The position numbers and the translations under genes are program-made. 7,007 nucleotides of DNA from Candidatus Dormiibacterota bacterium (lineage in GTDB: Bacteria; Chloroflexota; Dormibacteria; Dormibacterales; Dormibacteraceae). The DNA lies in assembly GCA_003151665.1 (NCBI GenBank), contig PLYD01000086.1, positions 1-7,007 of the forward strand. The letters run 5' to 3'. Below, one piece after another: positions 1-6,470 of the stretch. Numbering within the stretch: the stretch's first letter is position 1; each line of letters opens with the position of its first letter. The notes beneath the pieces were generated by a model. That model saw only the letters and a list, made by a program, of their open reading frames with translations, was not told where the DNA came from and did no database searches.

Positions 1-5
1 CGAAA

Positions 6-782
6 ATGATCAACCTCAAGACCGCGCACGAGATCGACCTCATGGCTCGAGCAGGCAACCTGCTCGCTTCGGTGCTGCCTCCTCTCCGTGAGGCCTGCGT
101 TCCAGGCATCAAGACGATCGAGCTGGATCGGATCGCCGAGCGCCTGATCCGAGATGGCGGTGCGACCCCTGGCTTCCTCGGCTACCACGGCTATCCCCGC
201 TCGATCTGCGTTTCGATCAACGACGAAGCGGTCCACGGCATCCCTGGCAACCGCAAGGTGGCCGCCGGAGACCTTGTGAGCCTGGACCTCGGTCTGGTCC
301 TCGAAGGCTTCTGGGCGGATGTCGGCATCACGGTTGGCGTGGGCAAGATCAGCCGCGAGGCCGAGAAGCTCCTCAAAGTCACCGAGGAGGCCCTTTACGT
401 GGGCATCGACAAGGCCAAGCCGGGCGGCTGGCTCGGGGACATCTCGTCCGCGATCCAAAAGCACGTGGAGGCCAGCGGCTTCTCCGTGATCCGCCAGTTC
501 GTCGGCCATGGGATCGGGCGCCAGATGCACGAGGACCCCCAGGTGCCCAATTTCGGCACCCCGGGCACTCCGCCACGCCTCAAGGCGGGGATGACCCTGG
601 CGATCGAGCCCATGGTCAACGCGGGCTCTCACGAGGTCTACATGAAGCCGGACGGCTGGACCATCTGCACAGTCGACGGGGGCCTTTCGGCCTACTTCGA
701 GCACACGGTGGCGATCACCGATAAGGGGCCCCTGATCCTGACCGCCCAGGACTCGCTCGCCGCTTCGGGCAACCGGGCGTAA
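6..782 (+). CDS. map: Type I methionine aminopeptidase
   Basis: This enzyme removes the initiator methionine from nascent proteins in the cytosol, using a two-metal active site. The 258-residue length fits the type I family (E. coli 264). All five metal ligands are visible: D94, D105, H168 (in GHGIG), E201 (in AIEPM) and E232 (in FEHT). Each is shifted by exactly three residues from E. coli D97, D108, H171, E204 and E235. H77 in the VHGIP motif is the conserved substrate-side histidine. The ATG at 6 is chosen because the N-terminus (INLKTAHEIDLM) aligns with the family start. Its ribosome binding site lies outside or at the edge of the window. In related operons the gene just upstream is adk, which is probably true here but is not visible. 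The gene ends 45 bases before infA and shares its reading frame with it. Identification is near certain. Confidence 0.97.
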   Translation: MINLKTAHEIDLMARAGNLLASVLPPLREACVPGIKTIELDRIAERLIRDGGATPGFLGYHGYPRSICVSINDEAVHGIPGNRKVAAGDLVSLDLGLVLEGFWADVGITVGVGKISREAEKLLKVTEEALYVGIDKAKPGGWLGDISSAIQKHVEASGFSVIRQFVGHGIGRQMHEDPQVPNFGTPGTPPRLKAGMTLAIEPMVNAGSHEVYMKPDGWTICTVDGGLSAYFEHTVAITDKGPLILTAQDSLAASGNRA

Positions 783-789
783 GCCCAGT

Positions 790-819
790 CTGACCGCGAA
801 TACGAACTTGACGTACAAT
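790..819 (+). promoter_or_regulatory. Candidate promoter for leaderless infA
   Basis: A TACAAT hexamer at 814-819 (one mismatch to TATAAT) lies 8 bases before the infA GTG start. A weak -35 match, CTGACC at 790-795, is 18 bases upstream of it. Transcription from this -10 would begin at about 826-828, on or next to the start codon, giving a leaderless mRNA. No Shine-Dalgarno-like sequence precedes the GTG, which supports this. A better-looking TTGACG at 808-813 abuts the -10 directly and cannot be its -35. The assignment is inferred from spacing and sequence only. Confidence 0.5.
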
Positions 820-827
820 CATCGTTC

Positions 828-1043
828 GTGCCCCAGCGCCCCCCGCTCGTGAAGGGGGTCGTGGTCGAGCCTCTTCCCAACGGCGTCTACCGGGTTGAGC
901 TCGAGAACGGGGCCAAGGTCCTGGCTCACGTCGCCGATCGTGCAGGCACCCACTTTACCCGGCTACTGGCTGGGGACAAGGTGGGGGTAGAGCTTGCCAG
1001 CAGCGATCGATCGCGCGGGCGAATTCGAGAGATTTGGAGATGA
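828..1043 (+). CDS. infA: Translation initiation factor IF-1
   Basis: IF-1 binds the ribosomal A site on the 30S subunit during initiation, together with IF-2 and IF-3. The 71-residue product is a single OB fold close to the usual 72 residues. It carries the family core: [20 protein letters not shown] at about residues 16-35, then [11 protein letters not shown] and RGRIREIWR at the end. The loop that usually reads SGKMR followed by IRI is replaced by [11 protein letters not shown], so this is a divergent IF-1. The GTG at 828 is forced: the frame is open back to the map stop at 780-782 with no ATG, GTG, TTG or CTG in between. No Shine-Dalgarno is present, and a -10-like box sits 8 bases upstream. 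The stop overlaps the rpmJ start (ATGA). Its position between map and rpmJ confirms the call. Confidence 0.94.
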   Translation: MPQRPPLVKGVVVEPLPNGVYRVELENGAKVLAHVADRAGTHFTRLLAGDKVGVELASSDRSRGRIREIWR

Positions 1044-1156
1044 AGGTACGTCCGTCAGTCAAGAAGATGTGCTCGAGCTGCAAGGTGATTCGGCGCAATG
1101 GGGTGGTCCGCGTGATCTGCTCCAAGACGCCGAAACACAAACAGCGGCAGGGTTAG
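1040..1156 (+). CDS. rpmJ: 50S ribosomal protein L36 (zinc form)
   Basis: L36 is the small zinc-ribbon protein of the large subunit. The gene encodes 38 residues, the standard length, starting [10 protein letters not shown] and ending KHKQRQG, very close to E. coli RpmJ. The zinc ligands C11, C14, C27 and H33 (C-x2-C-x12-C-x5-H) are all present, so this is the zinc-binding paralogue type and not the cysteine-less form. The ATG overlaps the infA stop codon by two bases (ATGA), implying translational coupling. A GAGAG stretch at 1027-1031 could act as a weak ribosome binding site. The reading frame is complete and the position between infA and rpsM is canonical. Confidence 0.96.
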   Translation: MKVRPSVKKMCSSCKVIRRNGVVRVICSKTPKHKQRQG

Positions 1157-1173
1157 TAGAGGAGCTGGGCTAA

Positions 1174-1572
1174 ATGGCGCGTATCGCCGGCATCGATATA
1201 CCCCCGCAGAAGCGGGTGGTGATCGCCCTCATGTACATCCACGGGATCGGGCGCACCACGGCCGAAAAGCTCGTGAAAATGGCCAACATCAACCCCGACA
1301 CGCGAACGAAGGACCTCAGCGAAGAGGAGGTCGGACGGCTCCGCCAGATCATCGATCGAATGGCCTCCGCGAAAGAGGTCCTCATCGAGGGCGACCTCCG
1401 GCGCGAGGTGGCGATGAACATCAAGCGCATGACCGAGATCGGCTCGTACCGTGGCGGCCGTCATCGCAGGGGCCTGCCGGTTCGCGGCCAGCGCACGCGG
1501 ACAAACGCACGCGGCCGCCGCGGTCCGAAGCGCGCAGTTGCAGGTAAGAAGAAGGTGAAAGCCGGGAAGTAA
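1174..1572 (+). CDS. rpsM: 30S ribosomal protein S13
   Basis: S13 sits in the head of the 30S subunit, contacts the 50S subunit through inter-subunit bridges, and reaches the P-site tRNA with its basic tail. The 132-residue product begins ARIAGIDIP, has the helix-hairpin-helix-like segment [13 protein letters not shown] at about residues 21-33, and carries the conserved [18 protein letters not shown] segment near residues 90-107. A lysine/arginine-rich tail follows ([10 protein letters not shown], then KKKVKAGK), slightly longer than in most homologues. A good Shine-Dalgarno, GAGGAG at 1159-1164, lies 9 bases before the ATG. The stop overlaps the rpsK start by one base (TAATG). Family assignment is certain. 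Confidence 0.98.
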   Translation: MARIAGIDIPPQKRVVIALMYIHGIGRTTAEKLVKMANINPDTRTKDLSEEEVGRLRQIIDRMASAKEVLIEGDLRREVAMNIKRMTEIGSYRGGRHRRGLPVRGQRTRTNARGRRGPKRAVAGKKKVKAGK

Positions 1573-1967
1573 TGGCAAAGACAAAGAAAGTCGTTCGCAC
1601 GCGCCGCCGAGAGCGGAAGAACGTGGTCGCCGGCCAGGCCCACGTCCAGAGCACGTTCAACAACACGATCATCTCGATCACCGATGTGGACGGGAACGTG
1701 ATCTCGTGGGGTTCGGCTGGAGCCCAGGGCTTCAAGGGCAGCCGCAAGTCGACGCCGTACGCCGCTCAGATGACTGCTGAGGCCACCGCCAAGAAGGCGC
1801 TTGAGCACGGCATGCGCTCGATCGAGGTCTTCGTGCGCGGACCGGGCGCCGGCCGCGAGGCGGCCATCCGGTCGTTGCAGGCGACGGGCCTCGAGGTCAG
1901 CGCCATCACCGACGTGACCCCGATCCCGCACAACGGCTGCCGGCCGCCGAAGCGGAGGCGCGTCTAG
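1572..1967 (+). CDS. rpsK: 30S ribosomal protein S11
   Basis: S11 forms part of the 30S platform, next to the mRNA exit region, and works with S7 and S18. The 131-residue product has a basic N-terminus ([15 protein letters not shown]) and the family signatures [46 protein letters not shown] and the ending [14 protein letters not shown]. The ATG shares one base with the rpsM stop codon, so translation is probably coupled. A GGGAAG element at 1564-1569 is too close to be an ideal ribosome binding site, while AAGGTG at 1552-1557 is rather far. The stop TAG overlaps the GTG start of rpsD by one base. Length and motifs are fully normal. Confidence 0.98.
   Translation: MAKTKKVVRTRRRERKNVVAGQAHVQSTFNNTIISITDVDGNVISWGSAGAQGFKGSRKSTPYAAQMTAEATAKKALEHGMRSIEVFVRGPGAGREAAIRSLQATGLEVSAITDVTPIPHNGCRPPKRRRV
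1952..1958 (+). promoter_or_regulatory. Ribosome binding site fixing the rpsD GTG start
   Basis: The sequence GCGGAGG inside the end of rpsK has a GGAGG core at 1954-1958, 8 bases before the GTG at 1967. This is the best Shine-Dalgarno match in the block and supports the GTG that overlaps the rpsK stop as the true rpsD start. Confidence 0.75.
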
Positions 1968-2587
1968 TGGCGAATTACAGCGGTCCCGTCTGCCGTTTCT
2001 GCCGTCGCGAGGGCGCCAAGCTCTACCTCAAAGGCGAGCGTTGCTACACCCCGAAGTGCGCGATCGAGCGCCGCGCGTTCGCGCCTGGCATGCACGGCCA
2101 GGCACGCAAGCGCAAGACGTCGGACTACGGCCTGCAGCTCCGCGCGAAGCAGAAGGCTCGGCGCACGTACGGGCTGCTCGAGAAGCAGTTCCGGAACTAC
2201 TTCGAGCTTGCTGAGCGCGAGCCTGGCGTCACAGGTATCAACCTGCTCCGCCACCTCGAGCTTCGCCTTGACAACGTCGTCTACAGGCTCGGCCTGGGCG
2301 CGTCGCGCAAGCAGGCAAGGCAACTGGTATCGCACCGCCACTTCGAGGTGAACGGCAAGACGGTGAACGTGCCGTCGTACCAGCTCAAGCCGGGCGACGT
2401 GCTCAAAGTCAAACCGGCGAACACCGTCACCGACGTGGCAATGGAAGCTTCAAAGGTGCGCCCGGTGCCCGGATGGCTCTCCTTCAGCGCGGAGGACAAG
2501 TCCGGAAAGATTCTCGCCCACCCGGAGCGCCACGAGATGGAGTCGGGCGTCGAAGAGCAGTTGATCGTTGAGTTCTATTCACGGTAA
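1967..2587 (+). CDS. rpsD: 30S ribosomal protein S4, four-cysteine type
   Basis: S4 is a primary 16S rRNA binder that nucleates assembly of the 30S body and contributes to the mRNA entry channel. The product is 206 residues, the usual length. Its N-terminus carries C9, C12, C26 and C31 (C-x2-C-x13-C-x4-C), a zinc-finger arrangement as in Thermus S4. Mycobacterial S4 lacks these cysteines. The S4 RNA-binding domain lies at about residues 100-146 ([20 protein letters not shown], then [13 protein letters not shown]), and the C-terminus LIVEFYSR is canonical. The GTG start is supported by a strong GGAGG 8 bases upstream and by the N-terminal alignment. The gene overlaps the rpsK stop by one base. 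In E. coli, S4 represses its own operon, but no matching RNA site could be recognised here. Confidence 0.98.
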   Translation: MANYSGPVCRFCRREGAKLYLKGERCYTPKCAIERRAFAPGMHGQARKRKTSDYGLQLRAKQKARRTYGLLEKQFRNYFELAEREPGVTGINLLRHLELRLDNVVYRLGLGASRKQARQLVSHRHFEVNGKTVNVPSYQLKPGDVLKVKPANTVTDVAMEASKVRPVPGWLSFSAEDKSGKILAHPERHEMESGVEEQLIVEFYSR

Positions 2588-2593
2588 AGGGAG
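2586..2593 (+). promoter_or_regulatory. Ribosome binding site fixing the rpoA TTG start
   Basis: AAAGGGAG overlaps the rpsD stop codon and lies 7 bases before the TTG at 2601. The next in-frame ATG, at 2619 (residue 7), would be 25 bases away. The spacing therefore favours TTG as the real start of rpoA. Confidence 0.75.
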
Positions 2594-2600
2594 TTCCTAA

Positions 2601-3569
2601 TTGGCTATTGACACTCAGATGACCGTTACCCCGCAGGTTCGCAAGCTCGAGACGAACGCGAACTACGGGAAGTTCGACATCGAACCGCTCGACCCCGGCT
2701 TCGGGACGACGCTGGGCAACACGCTTCGCCGCGTGCTGCTTTCGTCGCTATGGGGTGCGGCGGTTACCTCGATCCAGATCGATGGCGTGGCGCACGAGTT
2801 CACGGCCATCCCGCACGTGAAAGAGGACGTGACCGAGGTCATCCTCAACCTCAAGAAGCTCTGCCTCAAGAGCCACACCGAGGACCCCGTGACCCTGCTC
2901 CTCGACGTGAAGGGTCCGGCCGAAGTGCACGCATCGAACATCCAGGCGAACTCCGACGTGGACATCGTCAACCCTGATCTCTACATCTGCACCCTGGCCT
3001 CGAAGGGCCACCTCCGCATGGAGCTGAACGTCGAGCGTGGCAAGGGCTACGTACCGGCCGACCGCAACAAGCGCGAGGGTCAGCCGATCGGGGTCATCCC
3101 CATCGACGCGATCTTCTCGCCCGTCGAGAAGGCCAACTTCACAGTTGAGAAGACCCGTGTGGGCCAGTCGACCGATTACGACCGGCTGTTGATCGAGGTC
3201 TGGACCGACGGCACGATGTCTCCCGAGGAGGCTGTCAGCCACGCCGCCTCGCTGTTCACCCAGCACCTGGCGCTGTTCGTTCGCTTCGGAGCTTCGATCG
3301 CGGAGAAAGAGGCCAAGGACAGGGGCGCCGCCGGCGGCCAGAACCGCCTCATGGACACGCCGATCGAAGAGCTCGACCTCTCGGTCCGGGCCTTCAACTG
3401 TCTCAAGGCCAACGAGATCCAGACTGTCGGCCAGCTCCTCCAGAAGAGAGAGGAAGAGCTGTTGTCGCTCCGCAACTTCGGACGCAAGTCGCTGGATGAG
3501 ATCAAGGAGAAGCTCGTCGAGAAGGGCTTCATCAAGCCTGAGGAGATGGGCACCGTCCTCCGCGGCTAG
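2601..3569 (+). CDS. rpoA: DNA-directed RNA polymerase alpha subunit
   Basis: The alpha subunit dimerises to nucleate RNA polymerase assembly, and its C-terminal domain contacts UP elements and activators. The 322-residue product has the N-terminal assembly domain (about residues 10-232), with the hallmark PLDPGFGTTLGNTLRRVLLSS at 29-49. A short flexible linker (AKDRGAAGGQN, about 238-248) follows, then the C-terminal domain (about 250-310). The DNA-contacting residues R263, N266, C267, G294, K296 and S297 are all conserved, two positions below E. coli R265, N268, C269, G296, K298 and S299. Translation starts at TTG, supported by AAAGGGAG 7 bases upstream. An ATG six codons downstream is a less likely alternative. 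The gene lies 13 bases after rpsD and 2 bases before rplQ, the classic alpha-operon arrangement. Confidence 0.98.
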   Translation: MAIDTQMTVTPQVRKLETNANYGKFDIEPLDPGFGTTLGNTLRRVLLSSLWGAAVTSIQIDGVAHEFTAIPHVKEDVTEVILNLKKLCLKSHTEDPVTLLLDVKGPAEVHASNIQANSDVDIVNPDLYICTLASKGHLRMELNVERGKGYVPADRNKREGQPIGVIPIDAIFSPVEKANFTVEKTRVGQSTDYDRLLIEVWTDGTMSPEEAVSHAASLFTQHLALFVRFGASIAEKEAKDRGAAGGQNRLMDTPIEELDLSVRAFNCLKANEIQTVGQLLQKREEELLSLRNFGRKSLDEIKEKLVEKGFIKPEEMGTVLRG

Positions 3570-3571
3570 CC

Positions 3572-3925
3572 ATGCGACATCAAAAGAGCGGCCGCCGCTT
3601 CAATCGAGACACCGATGCGCGCAAGGCGCTGATGCGCAATCTGTGCACGTCCCTGCTCGAAAGCGGCCGGATCACGACGACTGAGGCCAAGGCCAAGGAG
3701 CTCCGCCGCTGGGTGGAACGCCTGATCACCACGGCCAAGGGCCAGGACCTCACTGCGCGCCGAAAGGTGAGCGAAGAGGTCTCCAAGCCCGAGGTCGTCG
3801 AACGCCTTTTCTCCAACCTCGTGCCGCGCCTGGCCCAGAGGCCGGGCGGCTATACGCGAATCATCAGAAAGGGTCCGCGCCTGGGCGACTCAGCTCCGAT
3901 GGTGGTCATCGAGCTCGTCGACTAG
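3572..3925 (+). CDS. rplQ: 50S ribosomal protein L17
   Basis: L17 is a 50S protein near the polypeptide exit tunnel. The product is 117 residues, the compact bacterial length. It begins MRHQKSGRRFNRDTDARKAL, a variant of the usual MRH-x-KSGRKLNR start. It then shows the conserved NLCTSLLESGRITTTEAKAK segment (about residues 23-42) and closes with GYTRIIRKGPRLGDSAPMVVIELVD, a typical L17 ending. The start lies 2 bases after the rpoA stop, and I see no clear Shine-Dalgarno, so it is probably translated by coupling to rpoA. A 42-base gap with a weak hairpin follows before truA. Confidence 0.97.
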   Translation: MRHQKSGRRFNRDTDARKALMRNLCTSLLESGRITTTEAKAKELRRWVERLITTAKGQDLTARRKVSEEVSKPEVVERLFSNLVPRLAQRPGGYTRIIRKGPRLGDSAPMVVIELVD

Positions 3926-3943
3926 AGCGGGTTCTCGGCTCTA
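3923..3943 (+). other. Weak hairpin between rplQ and truA
   Basis: TAGAGC at 3923-3928 (including the rplQ stop) can pair with GCTCTA at 3938-3943, giving six base pairs around a nine-base loop. No T-run follows, so this is not a standard intrinsic terminator. It could be a pause, a processing site or chance. Confidence 0.25.
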
Positions 3944-3967
3944 ACGCCGGAAAGTACGGGTTAAAAA

Positions 3968-4699
3968 GTGAATATCAAAGTCGTGCTGGAGTACGACGGC
4001 ACCGGATTCGCCGGCTGGCAGCAGCAGGCGCACGGCCGGACCGTCGAGGCCGAGCTGAAGCGGGCGCTGCGCGAGCTCACGGGCGCCGATCACAAGGTCT
4101 ACGCGGCGGGGCGCACCGATGCCGGAGCGCACGCCGAGGGCCAGGTGGTCAGCTTCGAGATGGATGGGCGGATCACGCCGATCCGGCTGGTGGCAGCTCT
4201 GAACGCCAGGCTCCCGGGAGACGTGGCGGTGCTGACCGCGGAGGTCGCGCCAGATGGTTTCCACGCTCGCTACTCCGCTCGCTGGCGGCGCTACCGATAC
4301 CGCTACCTGGACCGAAGGGCCAGGCCCGCGCTGGAGCGGGGACGGTGCTGGCATGTGGGCGGGCCGCTGGATGTCGATGCGATGTCTGTGGCAGCGAGGG
4401 CTCTGGTGGGCAAGCACGACTGGACCAGCTACTGCTCGGCCTCTGAGCCGCCAGACGGAAGGGCGCGTGAGATGCGCTCGGCCAAGGTGGCGCGACGAGG
4501 AGATTTCGTCGAGCTGGAGCTGGTGGCGGAGGGGTTCCTCCGCGGCCTTGCGCGAAGCATCGCAGGGGCTCTGGTCGAGGTGGGCAAGGGCCGCAAGCCA
4601 CCCGAATGGGTCGGCGAGGTGCTGGCGGCAACAGACCGGCACCTGGCGCCGCGAACGGCGCCGGCCGGGGGCCTGACATTGGTGGAAGTGATTTACTGA
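3968..4699 (+). CDS. truA: tRNA pseudouridine(38-40) synthase TruA
   Basis: TruA converts uridines 38-40 of the tRNA anticodon arm to pseudouridine. The 243-residue product has the N-terminal VVLEYDGTGFAGWQQQ (about residues 5-20) and the catalytic motif AGRTDAGAHA with nucleophile D51 (E. coli D60). Further family segments are FHARYSA followed by the tyrosine-rich RRYRYRYL (about 98-113) and the C-terminal GFLRGLARSIAGALVEVG, a variant of the common FLRxMVR signature. The GTG start at 3968 gives an N-terminus that fits the family. Shine-Dalgarno support is weak (GGAAAG at 3949-3954, 13 bases away). It lies between rplQ and rplM, as in many Gram-positive genomes, and ends 9 bases before rplM. 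Large open frames on the opposite strand are shadows of its GC-rich codons. Confidence 0.96.
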   Translation: MNIKVVLEYDGTGFAGWQQQAHGRTVEAELKRALRELTGADHKVYAAGRTDAGAHAEGQVVSFEMDGRITPIRLVAALNARLPGDVAVLTAEVAPDGFHARYSARWRRYRYRYLDRRARPALERGRCWHVGGPLDVDAMSVAARALVGKHDWTSYCSASEPPDGRAREMRSAKVARRGDFVELELVAEGFLRGLARSIAGALVEVGKGRKPPEWVGEVLAATDRHLAPRTAPAGGLTLVEVIY

Positions 4700-4708
4700 A
4701 GGATCTCG

Positions 4709-5173
4709 ATGACTAAACAGAAGACCTGGACGGCAAAGACGGCGGAACTTAAGAGTGATTGGTTTGTGGTCGACGCCACCGATCAGGTACTCGGCCGCCT
4801 AGCCAGCTCAGTGGCCAAGATCCTTCGGGGCAAGCACAAGCCCACCTTCACGCCACACCTCAACACCGGCGATCACGTGATCGTGATCAACGCGGCCAAG
4901 GCCAAGGTCAGCGGCGCCAAGCTCACCGGCAAGCACTACACCCGCTACACCGGCTACCCGGGCGGCCTACGCACGCGCAGCCTCCAGGTGGCCAAGGACC
5001 TGGACCCGACCTTCCCTCTGATGAACGCCGTGAAGGGAATGTTGCAGCACAACACGCTCGGGGCGGACATGCTCACCCGACTACGCATCTACGCCGGGGC
5101 CGAGCATGGGCACCAGGCCCAGCAGCCGAAGGTGATCACCTTCGACTCAAAGGGAGACATCAAACTTGGCTGA
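4709..5173 (+). CDS. rplM: 50S ribosomal protein L13
   Basis: L13 is an early-assembly protein of the 50S subunit that binds 23S rRNA. The 154-residue product begins [20 protein letters not shown], continues [20 protein letters not shown] (about residues 22-41) and has the family segments [21 protein letters not shown] and [16 protein letters not shown]. The region usually reading GMLPKNxLGR is slightly altered here, and EHGHQAQQP replaces the common EHPHxAQxP, both mild divergences. GAAGGA at 4698-4703 lies 5 bases before the ATG. The 3' end overlaps rpsI by eight bases, and the pair rplM-rpsI is almost universal in bacteria. Confidence 0.97.
   Translation: MTKQKTWTAKTAELKSDWFVVDATDQVLGRLASSVAKILRGKHKPTFTPHLNTGDHVIVINAAKAKVSGAKLTGKHYTRYTGYPGGLRTRSLQVAKDLDPTFPLMNAVKGMLQHNTLGADMLTRLRIYAGAEHGHQAQQPKVITFDSKGDIKLG
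5149..5156 (+). promoter_or_regulatory. Ribosome binding site fixing the rpsI TTG start
   Basis: AAAGGGAG lies inside the end of rplM, 9 bases before the TTG at 5166. It is identical to the element in front of the TTG of rpoA. There is no ATG or GTG nearby in the rpsI frame that keeps the conserved N-terminus. Confidence 0.7.
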
Positions 5174-5558
5174 CGCCTTTCTCAGAGGAACCGGCCGTCG
5201 CAAGAACGCGGTTGCGCGCGTGCGCATCCAACCCGGCGAGGGCCGCGTCCTCATCAATGACAAGGAAACGCTCGCATACCTGGGCCGCCGGGTCCTGGAG
5301 ATGGCAGCCCTCGCACCGCTGCGCGTCACCAGCACCCAGCGCAAGTTCGACATCAGCGTCAAGGTGGTCGGCGGCGGTACCAGCGGCCAGGCCGGTGCCA
5401 TCTCGCATGGCATCGCCCGCGCACTCATCAAGTACGACCCAGACTTCCGGCCGGCCCTGAAGAAGGCAGGCCTGTTGACCCGTGACCCCAGGATGAAGGA
5501 GCGCAAGAAGTACGGCTTGAAGAGGGCCCGCAAGGCTCCGCAGTACACAAAGCGCTAG
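5166..5558 (+). CDS. rpsI: 30S ribosomal protein S9
   Basis: S9 lies in the head of the 30S subunit, and its C-terminal tail reaches the P-site tRNA anticodon. The 130-residue product shows the family signatures [17 protein letters not shown] (about residues 5-21), [20 protein letters not shown] (about 69-88), [20 protein letters not shown] and the terminal QYTKR, whose final lysine-arginine corresponds to the tRNA-contacting end. It starts at TTG, backed by AAAGGGAG 9 bases upstream, and overlaps rplM by eight bases, so the two are surely co-translated. The stop is 2 bases before the phosphatase gene. Confidence 0.97.
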   Translation: MADAFLRGTGRRKNAVARVRIQPGEGRVLINDKETLAYLGRRVLEMAALAPLRVTSTQRKFDISVKVVGGGTSGQAGAISHGIARALIKYDPDFRPALKKAGLLTRDPRMKERKKYGLKRARKAPQYTKR

Positions 5559-5560
5559 TC

Positions 5561-6289
5561 GTGCCGTCGCGCCGGCTGGACTGGCCGGACTGCCGCAACA
5601 CGCGAGATCTCGGCGGCCTTCCTCTGGCAGGTGGTGTCACTCGCAGCGGCATGTTCGTCCGCTCCGACAACCTGCGCAGCCTCACGGCCCAAGGCCAGGA
5701 GGCGATGGTCGCCTACGGAGTAACGGACGTTATCGACCTGAGAAGCGAGTCCGAGGTCGCATCATCGCCTAGCCCATTCGCCGCGCTGGAGCCCTTTGGC
5801 GGGCCTGCGCCCACGTACACCCACCTGCCCCTGGTCGACGACGCGACCATGCGCAAGCTGGCCGAGGCGCCGGACATGTTCGACCGCTACCTGATGATGC
5901 TCGACCGACGTGCGGACGCTTTCGGAGGGATCTTCACCGCGTTAGCCCGGACCCAAGGCGCCGCCGTCTTCCATTGCTTCGCCGGCAAGGACAGGACGGG
6001 AATGGTGGCGGCGATGAGCCTTTCGTTGGCGGGAGTTGACGTCGACTCAATCGCGGCGGACTATGCCGAGACCGATGCTCAGATGGCGACGCGTTACCAG
6101 GAATGGCTCGCGGCGGCCCCACCGGAGCAGCTCGCGGAGATGCGCGAAGACCTGCGTTGTCCGCCCGAGCGGATAGTCGGCGTCCTCGACCACCTCGAAG
6201 CGCGGTGGGGAGGAGCGGAGGGTTACCTCGAAGCAGCAGGCATGTCGGCGACGGATATCTCGACCCTGCGCTCAAAGCTCTCCAACTAG
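5561..6289 (+). CDS. MptpB-like tyrosine/dual-specificity phosphatase
   Basis: The product is predicted to be a cysteine-dependent protein phosphatase of the family that includes mycobacterial MptpB, acting on phosphotyrosine and possibly phosphoserine/threonine or phosphoinositides. The 242-residue sequence has the entry motif NTRDLGG (residues 13-19), a DLRSESE segment (59-65) and the signature P-loop HCFAGKDRTG at 138-147. C139 is the nucleophile and R145 the phosphate-binding arginine (C-x5-R); the K143-D144 pair is typical of the MptpB-type P-loop. No signal peptide or membrane segment is seen, so it should be cytosolic. The GTG start is 2 bases after rpsI with no clear Shine-Dalgarno, and it keeps the NTRDLGG motif; the first ATG (codon 31) would lose it. 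It is probably transcribed with rpsI. The substrate cannot be told from the sequence. Confidence 0.88.
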   Translation: MPSRRLDWPDCRNTRDLGGLPLAGGVTRSGMFVRSDNLRSLTAQGQEAMVAYGVTDVIDLRSESEVASSPSPFAALEPFGGPAPTYTHLPLVDDATMRKLAEAPDMFDRYLMMLDRRADAFGGIFTALARTQGAAVFHCFAGKDRTGMVAAMSLSLAGVDVDSIAADYAETDAQMATRYQEWLAAAPPEQLAEMREDLRCPPERIVGVLDHLEARWGGAEGYLEAAGMSATDISTLRSKLSN

Positions 6290-6316
6290 TCGACCCCTTT
6301 GCCAGCCTGGCAGGGT

Positions 6317-6345
6317 TGGCCGGGGTCCCCCCGGCCATGACTTTG
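6317..6345 (+). terminator. Probable terminator of the ribosomal operon
   Basis: A perfect nine-base-pair stem (6317-6325 with 6329-6337, core GGCCGGGG/CCCCGGCC) closes a three-base loop and starts 28 bases after the phosphatase stop. The following bases are only modestly T-rich (TGACTTTGTCT), so it is a weak intrinsic terminator by the standard rule. Its position at the end of the operon supports the call. Confidence 0.5.
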
Positions 6346-6440
6346 TCTCCATCACTCCTAATCGCCGCGTTGAGAAACTAATTCGTAATGAATCCCATCC
6401 CGGGGGAGAGAGCAGAGCCTGCGGCGAAGCCGCACGCTCG

Positions 6441-6470
6441 ATGAGAGAGGACCGACTGGTCCTTTCTCAT
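6441..6470. terminator. Probable bidirectional terminator
   Basis: A 13-base-pair stem (6441-6453 with 6458-6470, one G-T wobble) encloses the four-base loop GACT. Read on the + strand the inner GGACC/GGTCC stem is followed by TTTCTCAT; on the - strand it is followed by TCTCTCAT. The stem begins 12 bases beyond the stop of the - strand aminotransferase gene. It could end both converging transcripts. Neither side has a long T-run. Confidence 0.55.

Noticed and set aside
808..813. TTGACG as the -35 box of the infA promoter
   Set aside because: It directly abuts the TACAAT box with no spacer, and no -10 hexamer exists 16-18 bases downstream of it.
2608..2613. Perfect TTGACA -35 hexamer near the start of rpoA
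   Set aside because: It is inside the coding sequence and no -10-like hexamer is found 16-18 bases downstream (around 2630-2637 the sequence is GC-rich).
3941..4642. Long - strand open frame of 233 codons antisense to truA
   Set aside because: It mirrors truA codon structure, has no family motif and no supporting ribosome binding site. It is a GC-rich shadow frame.
4759..5460. Long + strand open frame of 233 codons across rplM and rpsI
   Set aside because: It lies in an alternative frame over two certain ribosomal protein genes, is rich in arginine, histidine and glutamine as expected from frame-shifted GC-rich codons, and has no recognisable domain.
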